Assembly: GCA_050948825.1 (NCBI GenBank)
Contig: JBMNEO010000010.1
Span: forward strand, 62,001 to 126,000
From: DUQX01 sp050948825
GTDB lineage: Bacteria > Bacillota > Dethiobacteria > DTU022 > UBA8154
Reading direction: 5' to 3'
Length of the DNA stretch: 64,000 nucleotides
Positions 51,043 to 58,813 of this stretch are shown here, one piece after another (position 1 is the stretch's first letter; every line of letters starts with the position of its first letter). Below the pieces are notes generated by a model. That model was not told the DNA's origin, made no database searches, and was given only the letters and a program-made list of their open reading frames with translations. The position numbers and the translations under genes were made by a program.

Positions 51043-52289
51043 GTACATAGGCGAAAGCGCAAAAATCATCGGGAAGGCCGCGGGCGAGGAGACCGGCGGC
51101 CACGGGGGCAATGTCTATGCCGCCGCGGCGGCGCACGGCCTCAGGCCGGAGGATTTTTACGATTTCAGCAGCAATATCAACCCGCTCGGGCCGCCGCCGG
51201 GGCTGCTTCCCGAGTTAAAAAGACATCTTGAGCGGGAAATCTGTCGCTATCCCGCACCCCAGGCCGCCCCGTTCCGCGGTGCCCTGGCCCGGGAGCTGGG
51301 CATCCCCGAGGAGCACCTGCTGATCGGCAATGGTGCCAACGAGCTCATTCACCTGTTTTTTCTCTGGAAAAGGCCGAAAAAGGTGCTTATCCCCGCGCCG
51401 ACTTTTTCCGAATACGAGAGGGCGGCGCGGTTGGCCGGGGCAGAGGTGGAGTATTTCCGCCTCCTGCCTGAAGAGGTGCTGTCCGAAGAAAAACTTGCCG
51501 CACAAATACAAACCGCACAAGCACAAATGGATGGCAGCGATTTAATTGTCTTTTGCAACCCCAACAATCCGACGGGGATGTTTTACCCGCGGGATCTGCT
51601 GGAAGACATTGTCCTGGCAGCAGGGGAAAAAGGTGCGGCGGTCTTCATTGACGAGAGCTTTTTCCCCTTTACGGGGCGCCCTGCCATGGAAAGCTTTTCC
51701 GGATCTATTTTCCGATCTGCCTTCTACCCGGGTCCTGTTGACTCCTGCCCGGAAACCGGTGATCTTCGCCCGACCTCCGGCACCGAAACTGAAAATACGG
51801 GGGTCAGTTATGGCAACCTCTGGGTGGCCACCTCGCTGACCAAGCTCTGGGCACTGCCCGGCCTTCGCCTTGGCTACCTGCTTGGCCCCCCGGAAGGCAT
51901 CAGGAGCTTAACCGAAAACGGCGATCCCTGGAGGGTTAACGCTCTTGCCCAGCGGGCGGGGAGTTACTGCCTTTTCCAAAAACAGTATCTGGAGGATTCA
52001 CTGGAGCTGGTCAAAAGGGAGCGGGAATTCCTGCTGCGGGAACTGGAAAAAATTGAAGGACTGAAGGTTTACCCGGGGGAGGCCAATTACCTCCTCCTCA
52101 GGGGATGTGTCCTGCGGCTTCTCCAGCGCTGACCTCTGCCGGAAACTCGCCGCCCGCGGGATCCTGATCCGCGATGCCTCGAACTTCCCCGGCCTCGACG
52201 GCAGCTACTTCCGCATTGCGGTCCGCCCGCGGTCGGAAAACCTTCGCCTGCTTTCCGCATTGCAGGATTACTTATGCGGGGTTATGTAA
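51035..52289 (+). pseudogene. cobD: Threonine-phosphate decarboxylase, frame-disrupted near the C-terminus
   Basis: PLP-dependent aminotransferase-fold enzyme making (R)-1-amino-2-propanol phosphate for CbiB. YDFSSNINPLGPP, IGNGANELIHLF, FCNPNNPTGMFYPRD, VFIDESFFPFTG and ATSLTKLWALPGLRLGYL (PLP Lys) are present. The first frame runs to a stop at 52132 after NYLLLRGCVLRLLQR. The expected C-terminus (SSADLCRKLAARGILIRDAS through FRIAVRP) continues one base out of frame to 52289. Removing one G from GGGG at 52101-52104 restores it. The start at ATG 51035 has a weak ribosome-binding site. It is either a broken gene or a sequence error. Confidence 0.85.
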
Positions 52290-52320
52290 TTAAAATAAAA
52301 AAAGTGTTTTTTAGAATCGG

Positions 52321-52441
52321 TATAATCACACAAACGGTGCAGGCTCAGCTTGCGGCCCTTTTTATAGAGGAGCGCCTCCTGCCAGGGCTGGCCGGCGCGG
52401 AAAAATGGCCTGTGCAACCAGGAAGATAGCGAAGCTGCACC
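52321..52441 (+). ncRNA. Candidate structured leader RNA upstream of cobT
   Basis: TATAAT (52321-52326, no good -35) is followed after eight bases by ACGGTGCAG, which pairs perfectly with CTGCACCGT (52433-52442). Between them are GCCCT/AGGGC, a GGAG-CG-CTCC-type hairpin and GGCC/GGCC pairings, a multi-branched shape of about 108 nt. It ends 34 bases before cobT and does not contain the B12 box of the classic cobalamin riboswitch. Novelty cannot be judged here. Confidence 0.45.
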
Positions 52442-52475
52442 GTTGCAAAAATTTTGGAGGTAACTATGATATTAA

Positions 52476-53567
52476 ATGGAAAGAATAAGAAAAACGCTTT
52501 CCCAGATTAAACCCCTGGACCGGGAGGCCATGGAAAAAGTACAGCAAAGGCTGGATATGCTCACCAAGCCGCAGGGCAGCCTGGGGCGCCTGGAGGCGCT
52601 CGCCGTGCAGCTTGCCGGGATTACCGGGAGCAGTTTCCCCCCGGGGGTCAAGAAAAAGGTGGTGCTCTTTGCCGCCGACCACGGGGTGGTGCGCGAGGGC
52701 GTCAGCGCCTACCCGCAGGAGGTTACCGTGCAGATGGTCGCCAACATCGTTAACGGCGGCGCGGCGATCAATGTCCTCTCCCGCCAGGCGGGGGCGCAGG
52801 TCAGGGTGATCGACATCGGCGTGGGCTCAGAGATGAGCCTCGATGGTATCACCAGAGCAAAGGTGAGGCCCGGCACGGGTAATTTCAGCAGGGAAGAGGC
52901 TATGAGCCGCCGGGAAGCGGAAGAGGCGTTGCTGGTGGGGATCTCCGCCGCCGAAGAGGAGGTAACCTCCGGTACCCGGCTTCTGGCGACGGGAGAAATG
53001 GGAATCGGCAACACGACGGCCAGCAGCGCGGTAATGGCTGCCCTCACCGGTTACGATCCTGCACTGGTTGTGGGCAGGGGGACGGGGCTGGATGACGCGC
53101 AGCTGGAAAATAAGGTGCGCATCGTGGAGAGGGCGCTTGCCCTTCACAAGCCCGATCCTGCCGACCCGCTAGCCGTGCTGAACAAGGTGGGCGGGCTAGA
53201 GATCGCCGGCCTTGCAGGGCTGATCCTGGGTGCTGCTTCTTTGCGCTGCCCGGTTATAATCGACGGCTTTATTTCCACGGTTGCCTCCCTGATGGCGGTA
53301 AAAATGAGCCCCCTGGCAGCAGAATACCTGATTCCCTCTCATCTTTCCCAGGAATCAGGGCATGCCCTTCTGCTGAACCATATGGAGCTCAACCCCTATA
53401 TCAACCTGGAGATGCGCCTGGGGGAAGGGACCGGTGCTGTCCTGGCGATGCACCTTGTCGAAGCGGCGGCGCGTATCCTGCAGGAGATGGCCACCTTTGA
53501 CGAGGCCGGTGTCAGCAATAAAGAGTCTGCTGGAAAAGAGTCCGGCTGCAAGAAGGAGCAGGTGTAA
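52476..53567 (+). CDS. cobT: Nicotinate-nucleotide-dimethylbenzimidazole phosphoribosyltransferase
   Basis: Makes alpha-ribazole phosphate, activating the lower base of cobalamin. 363 residues. LDMLTKPQGSLGRLE, LFAADHGVVREGVSAYPQ, NGGAAINVLSR, GEMGIGNTTASSAV and the catalytic-Glu region RLGEGTGAVLAM are typical. The ATG at 52476 has an in-frame stop just upstream. GGAGG is 15 bases away and fits better an ATG at 52466, which opens a 14-codon frame overlapping cobT. Confidence 0.95.
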   Translation: MERIRKTLSQIKPLDREAMEKVQQRLDMLTKPQGSLGRLEALAVQLAGITGSSFPPGVKKKVVLFAADHGVVREGVSAYPQEVTVQMVANIVNGGAAINVLSRQAGAQVRVIDIGVGSEMSLDGITRAKVRPGTGNFSREEAMSRREAEEALLVGISAAEEEVTSGTRLLATGEMGIGNTTASSAVMAALTGYDPALVVGRGTGLDDAQLENKVRIVERALALHKPDPADPLAVLNKVGGLEIAGLAGLILGAASLRCPVIIDGFISTVASLMAVKMSPLAAEYLIPSHLSQESGHALLLNHMELNPYINLEMRLGEGTGAVLAMHLVEAAARILQEMATFDEAGVSNKESAGKESGCKKEQV

Positions 53568-53645
53568 AAGGTGTAAGTAAAGGTTGCTCATAACAGGGTT
53601 CATAACAGAGGAGAACGATGAATAGAACTGTGAGGAAGACAGCAA

Positions 53646-54245
53646 ATGAAAATCTATCTTGTCCGGCACGGGTTGACGGAATCGAACAAACAAAAACACT
53701 ATACCGGGTGGACCGATGTGGAGCTTGCCCCCGAAGGGGTCGCACAGGTGGAGGCGCTGGCCGCCGGATTCTCCGGCATGAAAATCGCCGGGCTTTTCAG
53801 CAGCGACCTGCGCCGCGCCATAAAGACGGCGGAGATCATCGGTTCCGGCCATGGATTGAAGCCGGAGCCGAGCCCGCAGCTCAGGGAGATAAATTTTGGG
53901 CTTTGGGAAGGCCTTCGCTATGAAGAAATAATAGCCTCTTACGAGAATGAAATGCGCCGCTGGTACGATGATCCCTTTTTGTGCGCTCCACCGGGAGGTG
54001 AAGACCTGCGCCAGGTTTTCGCCAGAGCTCACTCGTTCCTGGACGGCCTCTGGAACCGGGAAGACGGGGAAGGCACCTTTGTCGTTGTCAGTCACGGCGG
54101 GACGATCCGCAGCGTCCTGCACCACTACCTGGGGCTGGAAAAAAACCGTTTCTTTGAGCTGACCGTAGATAACGCCGCGGTGAGCCTGCTGGAGAAAGAC
54201 GCTCAGGGGACCGTCCGGGTATCCTATATGAACAAACGCCTGTAA
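53646..54245 (+). CDS. cobC: Alpha-ribazole phosphatase
   Basis: Histidine phosphatase of about 200 residues removing phosphate from alpha-ribazole-5'-phosphate or adenosylcobalamin phosphate. LVRHGLTESN carries the phosphorylated His (residue 8), followed by YTGWTDVELAPEG, FSSDLRRAIKTAE and VVVSHGGTIRSVL with the second His. The position right after cobT supports CobC over a glycolytic phosphoglycerate mutase. AGGAAG precedes the ATG. Confidence 0.9.
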   Translation: MKIYLVRHGLTESNKQKHYTGWTDVELAPEGVAQVEALAAGFSGMKIAGLFSSDLRRAIKTAEIIGSGHGLKPEPSPQLREINFGLWEGLRYEEIIASYENEMRRWYDDPFLCAPPGGEDLRQVFARAHSFLDGLWNREDGEGTFVVVSHGGTIRSVLHHYLGLEKNRFFELTVDNAAVSLLEKDAQGTVRVSYMNKRL

Positions 54246-54357
54246 AAGGGCTCTCAACTTATTAACAGGGCTGAAATATGTGATAACAGGGCCACAAATA
54301 ATGTGATAAAAGCCGTTGTATTAGGCATCATGTGCAAGTGAGGGGGTTCGCTGATCT

Positions 54358-55026
54358 ATGGAAGGAAAAGCCGGAGAAAAAGTCTTTGTATCCTGGAGCG
54401 GGGGGAAGGATGCCTACCTGGCGCTGCTCAAGGCCAGGGAACAGGGGCTGCATGTTTATACCTTGGCGACTTTTATAAGCACGGGAGGGGAGAGCATGTC
54501 CCATGCCCTACATCCGGGGCTGCTGCAGGAACAGGCCGCCGCCCTGGGCTTGCCCCTGGAGATGGAAAGGGTGACCTGGGAGAGCTACGAAGAAGGATTC
54601 ATGCGGCTTGCGGGCAGGCTGAGGGGAAAAGGGATTCGTGGCGGGGTCTTCGGCGATATCAACCTGCCCCAGCACCGGGAATGGGTGGAGCAGGCCTGTG
54701 GGCGCGCCGCCCTTACAGCTTACCTGCCGCTGTGGGGGATGGGGGAAAAAGAGGTGCTTGCCGAGCTGCTGAGCAGGGGGGTGCGGTTGATCGTGGTCTC
54801 CCTGCGGGACGACCTGCTGGAAGAAAAGTGGCTGGGGAAGGAAATCGATGATGAGTTTTGTGAAATGTGCATGCGCAAAGGCATCTCGCCCTGCGGGGAA
54901 AACGGCGAGTACCACACCCTGGTGGTGGACGGCCCGCTCTTTAAGAGCCCCGTGCATTTTAGCAACGGCGGCACCTTTAAAGAGAAAAACCACCTTTTTT
55001 TAAAAATCAAACCCGCCAACCCCTGA
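54358..55026 (+). CDS. DUF71/COG2102 ATP pyrophosphatase, B12-associated
   Basis: About 222 residues. The PP-loop SWSGGKDAYLAL (residues 12-23) is that of the Dph6/DUF71 N-type ATP pyrophosphatases. GVFGDINLPQHREWVE and the C-terminal CGENGEYHTLVVDGPLF are family hallmarks. Archaeal and eukaryotic members amidate diphthine. A bacterial subgroup is found with B12 genes and was proposed from comparative genomics to act in B12 salvage, possibly on corrinoid side chains. Its place at the end of this cluster fits that group. The reaction is unproven. Confidence 0.85.
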   Translation: MEGKAGEKVFVSWSGGKDAYLALLKAREQGLHVYTLATFISTGGESMSHALHPGLLQEQAAALGLPLEMERVTWESYEEGFMRLAGRLRGKGIRGGVFGDINLPQHREWVEQACGRAALTAYLPLWGMGEKEVLAELLSRGVRLIVVSLRDDLLEEKWLGKEIDDEFCEMCMRKGISPCGENGEYHTLVVDGPLFKSPVHFSNGGTFKEKNHLFLKIKPANP

Positions 55027-55033
55027 CCCATAC

Positions 55034-55660
55034 ATGAATGAAATCTGGCGGGATATTTTCAAAAACATCCCGCTAAAAGAAACAGAACGTAAAGACTTTC
55101 GTCTGCCAGTGATCGTTCCCATAGTCCTTTATAATGGTCAGGCTAAGTGGACCGTCCCGTTAAGCTTTAAAGAAACATTGGACAGTTATGGCCTGTTTGG
55201 AGAATACTTGCTGGATTTTAAATATTTACTGATCAATGTCCACGCCTACGATAAAAAAGAACTGCTTCAACTTTCCGGCCTGATAGGGGCAGTGTTTTTG
55301 CTTGACCAGGCGAAAGACCTGGAAGAAATAATTGGGCGCCTGAAACTGCTGGCGGGAACCATCAGAAAAATGAAATCAGAAGAATTCAATCTTTTCACAG
55401 CCTGGGCAGAAAACATTTTAACCCGCAGCTTATCCTTAGAGAAGAAAGATGAGATTACCGGCATCCTTAGAAAAACACGATCAGAGGAGGTGGAAGAAAT
55501 GATCTCCAATGTAGAAAGAGTTATTAAAAAGTCGTTAGAAGATGCCAAAAACGAAGGGTTGGAAAAAGTGGCTAAACAAATGCTCTCGGATGGCGAAAAC
55601 ATTGAAAAAATAATAAAATACACCGGCCTTTCCAGAGAAAAAGTTGAAAAGCTGAAATAG
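55034..55660 (+). pseudogene. Rpn-family nuclease/transposase-like protein, N-terminally truncated
   Basis: About 208 residues resembling the middle and C-terminus of the Rpn/YhgA (PF04754) PD-(D/E)XK family. It opens at NEIWRDIFKN and continues LPVIVPIVLYNGQAKWTVP, with a Lys/Glu-rich C-terminal tail (EEMISNVERVIKKSLEDAKN, SDGENIEKIIKYTGLSREKV). The family normally has another ~85 residues upstream carrying part of the nuclease active site. These are missing, and the preceding gene ends eight bases before. It is therefore likely a remnant of a mobile gene. It has no ribosome-binding site. Confidence 0.75.
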
Positions 55661-55735
55661 CTATTAAAATATTATTTATTTAAGTACCTTGCCTATAACA
55701 GCATTTTTGGTTATTATAATAAAACGCCCGGGAGA

Positions 55736-55755
55736 AGTACCTTTTACTTCCGGGC
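55736..55755 (+). terminator. Hairpin after the Rpn remnant
   Basis: GCCCGG...CCGGGC with an inner AGTA/TACT stem (55736-55755), followed by TTATATATG. No strong T-run, so termination is tentative. Confidence 0.45.
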
Positions 55756-55900
55756 TTATATATGTAATGCTTTTACAAAAATATTTAAAACAGTATTATT
55801 TTACAACAACGCCTTTTGGAAAAAACTTCTTCCTTTACCGGGGAGGCAGTATTTATTATAATGATCCTGATAGTCCTATGGACAAAAGGAGATGAAAATA

Positions 55901-58270
55901 TTGCATTCCCCCACCCGGAGATATAAAGCAGATTCGCACAGAATTTTTAATTACATATTAGTATTTTTGCTGCTGCTATCCGTTGTATCCGCTCTATACG
56001 CCGCCGCTCTTTTCCACTCCCCCTCCAAAGATATGCACGAGCTGGAGATCACCGTGCGCTACAGCGACGTGGAGATCTTTGCCGCCCGCGCGGGTCTCAC
56101 TATCGATGAAACCCTGCGATATTTAAAGGAACGCGGAGTGACCTCCATCGGGGTCGCCGAGTACTACCTCTGGAAGCTGCGGCGCGATCCCGGCTGCTAC
56201 GTTCTCAGCAACCTGGAGCTTGCCGGCGAGCTCTCTTACAACCCGGAGCTTTTCCCCTACCGTGAATTCCTGGAAGATGCCGTATTGAACTCCGGGCTTT
56301 CCTTTGGGGACTATGTCGTCTTCATGCCCGCAGGTTCATGGGCCGACCAGGTCTGGGAGCACCTGCAGGAACTTTACGAGGTGGAGCTTCCGGGGAGATT
56401 TAAACTGGAGAAGCGGGCCGGTGAGGGTATGGCCCTTTATCTGATCAAGGGAGCCACTTACGATAACCTTACGCATCTCAGCCTGGGGGCAAAACCGCAA
56501 GAGCTGGAACGGATAGCCGCCACCGGCCTTTTCATCAACCCCTACCTGAGCGAGCGCCGGATTGAAACCGCCGCTACCGCGGAGCAGATGCTCTCAACTT
56601 ACGACAATTACCCCCTTTCCGCTGCTGTTTTCGAGGGTGGCAGGGTTCCGGGGGACCCTTCATTTCTGCGGCAAACAGCAGAAGCCCTGCAGAAAAGGGG
56701 TATCCCCGGGGTGATCTACGAATACAGCCAGTTTCCTCAGGGGATGGAAAAACTTGCCGCACTCCTGGATTACAACCTGCTTGTCATGCGTCCCGGGAAG
56801 GCCGTTGACCGCCCGGAGACAGTCATTAACGGCATCAGGGAGCGGCGGGTGCAACTGCTGGAGCTGGCGATCAGAAATTATCTTCCCCAATCAGGCGGGG
56901 AAGACCTGCGGGAAAGGTTGTCCCTGCAGTTGGAACTCCTCCTGAGCGAGCTGGAAAGAAACGGCTATGCCCCGGGAAAAGCGCAGGTTCTGGTGCCCCA
57001 ACGCTTGCCGGGAGCGCTTTATGCAGTCATGGCTGCGGGTGTTATCTCGCTGCTGCTACTACTGTTGCAGGCCTTCCTTAACTGGAAGCCCATCTTCAAG
57101 CTCGGCCTCCTGCTTCTGGGTTTGCTTTTTGCCTGCATTTTTTTCCGCTGGAACGCCGTGCTGGCCGGTCAGGCCTTTTCGCTTCTCGCGGCGCTGCTTT
57201 TTCCCCTGTACTGCGCCCTGCTCCTCTTTTTCTCCGCCTTTGAGGTTTCCGCCTTCAAAAACAGGGATGTTCCGCTCCACCCTGCTGCGAGCGGAGACGG
57301 GGCCGGGGGTTGCTCCCCAGGAAAAACAAACCCCCCGGTACGGCGAAAGGCGCTTCCGAAAACCGGCGGCCTCATATTGCACTCGCTTGCACGCGTTCTG
57401 CTAATATTTTTGCTTTCGCTGGCGGGCGGGTTGCTGGTGCACGGTTTGTTGACTGCGCCCCCGTTTTTTCACGGCATGGAGCTTTTCCGCGGCGTTAAGC
57501 TCATGTACTCCCTGCCCCTGGGACTGGCCGTGCTCGCAGCCTGCACGATACTGGCTTTTATGGAAAGCAGTGGCCCAGCCGCTGGAACCGCTAACAGAGG
57601 ACAAATACCTGAAGATCGAGCTTCCAGAAAAAATTTTCATAAACGGGATCAGCGCCTGCAGGATTATCAAGAAAATACAACCGAAGTAAGCCACATCGGT
57701 GAACGTAAGGGTGCAGGCACAGCAGGCTTTTGCGGGTCCTTTTCACTGTTTCCCCCGCAACTGTCCCGGGAGCGCAAGAGCGCCTTCTTTGGCTTCCTGC
57801 GCCGCCTGCTGAAGCGGCCGGTGACGCTGGGGGACCTGGCGCTGCTCGCTGCCATCCTTGCAGCAGCTTATTTCTACCTTACCCGCACCGGTCATGTTTT
57901 GGAGATATCTTCCGCCGAAGATGCCATGCGGGGAGGCCTGGAACGCCTCTTCGGCGTCCGTCCCCGCTTTAAGGAATTTGCCCTGGGGTATCCCCTGGCG
58001 ATCCTCGGTCTCTACCTGCTGGGGAGCTCCACTTCCACTAAAAGAATCTTCAGGACCCTGGCCTTTGCTTTTCTGGCAGCCGGGACGTTGGCGCCGATCT
58101 CCGTCGTGAATACATTTGCACATATCACGGCTCCCGCGGACCTCTCGCTGCTGCGCAGTTTCCACGGGTTTTGGCTGGGCTGCCTTGGAGGGCTAATTTT
58201 AATTTTTATCTGGAAAGGCTTAACCCTGCTGCTTTCCGGATGGCAGAGGCAGAGGAATAAAAAAATATAA
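55901..58270 (+). CDS. DUF5693-family multi-pass membrane protein, copy 2
   Basis: About 790 residues. A basic N-terminus and one membrane segment (YILVFLLLLSVVSALYAAAL) precede a large outside domain (about 45-370), then about nine membrane segments interrupted by two hydrophilic loops (residues 460-490 and 570-650). The shared motif GVRPRFKEFALGYP, near the end, matches copy 1 at 36.5-38.9 kb. The ATG at 55892 touches its AAAGGAG, so a TTG at 55901, nine bases away, is more likely. It lies upstream of the surface-layer-like gene, which suggests a surface-polymer role. No catalytic residues were identified. Confidence 0.75.
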   Translation: MHSPTRRYKADSHRIFNYILVFLLLLSVVSALYAAALFHSPSKDMHELEITVRYSDVEIFAARAGLTIDETLRYLKERGVTSIGVAEYYLWKLRRDPGCYVLSNLELAGELSYNPELFPYREFLEDAVLNSGLSFGDYVVFMPAGSWADQVWEHLQELYEVELPGRFKLEKRAGEGMALYLIKGATYDNLTHLSLGAKPQELERIAATGLFINPYLSERRIETAATAEQMLSTYDNYPLSAAVFEGGRVPGDPSFLRQTAEALQKRGIPGVIYEYSQFPQGMEKLAALLDYNLLVMRPGKAVDRPETVINGIRERRVQLLELAIRNYLPQSGGEDLRERLSLQLELLLSELERNGYAPGKAQVLVPQRLPGALYAVMAAGVISLLLLLLQAFLNWKPIFKLGLLLLGLLFACIFFRWNAVLAGQAFSLLAALLFPLYCALLLFFSAFEVSAFKNRDVPLHPAASGDGAGGCSPGKTNPPVRRKALPKTGGLILHSLARVLLIFLLSLAGGLLVHGLLTAPPFFHGMELFRGVKLMYSLPLGLAVLAACTILAFMESSGPAAGTANRGQIPEDRASRKNFHKRDQRLQDYQENTTEVSHIGERKGAGTAGFCGSFSLFPPQLSRERKSAFFGFLRRLLKRPVTLGDLALLAAILAAAYFYLTRTGHVLEISSAEDAMRGGLERLFGVRPRFKEFALGYPLAILGLYLLGSSTSTKRIFRTLAFAFLAAGTLAPISVVNTFAHITAPADLSLLRSFHGFWLGCLGGLILIFIWKGLTLLLSGWQRQRNKKI

Positions 58271-58375
58271 TTTGCTGTAGCTAAAAAAATTATTATCGTA
58301 AATAAATGGTATCTTTCTTACGTTAAATTACGTTATACTTTGTAGGAAGGGCCTTAATGAAATATTTATTGCCAT

Positions 58376-58406
58376 AAATTTCCCGGATAACCGGGAAATT
58401 TTTTTA
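58376..58406 (+). terminator. Rho-independent terminator
   Basis: AAATTTCCCGG pairs with CCGGGAAATTT around ATAA, followed by a T-run. It ends the DUF5693 transcript and separates it from the surface-protein leader. Confidence 0.9.
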
Positions 58407-58579
58407 TAATTTTTCAGGAAGGCGTAACCTTTAATGGGAAGTTAACGTTATTAATTAGTGAGGTTGGAAATGAAAGCAAAAATAATCATTGCAACCTTTT
58501 TACCTCTTTTAAAGTATTTCTATCCAGAATAACCAGAAAAAGCAGGATAATTCATTTTTAAGTAGAATTAGAGAATATT

Positions 58580-58645
58580 GGACTCTTTTCCGGCGAATGC
58601 CGGAATTAAGTAACCACCGGCAGGCCTATGGCTCCAAAAGGGTCC
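58580..58645 (+). ncRNA. Candidate structured leader RNA of the surface-protein gene
   Basis: GGACTCTTTT (58580-58589) pairs over ten bases with AAAAGGGTCC (58636-58645), one G-U. It encloses CCGGC-GAAT-GCCGG and a 32-base arm containing ACCACCGGCAGGCCTATGG. A second GGTCC at 58672 could compete for the 5' strand. About 168 nt separate it from the TTG start; no gene lies between 58407 and 58813. It matches no riboswitch consensus I could recall. Confidence 0.5.
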
Positions 58646-58813
58646 AAGGGCGTTTTCTCACTTAAACTGTCGGTCCAAAAAAGGAAACAAGTTTTAGCGT
58701 AGAACATTAAAGGGGGGATGCTCGGAGAAAGGTAAGAGTTACGTGAAGAGGTATTCGTTTTTTGTGGGTTATTATTGTTAGGATTGAGTTTAAATTAAAA
58801 GGAGGAAATAACA

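Noticed and set aside
55689..55895. 68-codon open frame before DUF5693 copy 2
   Set aside because: No ribosome-binding site, contains a hairpin, no protein-like conservation.
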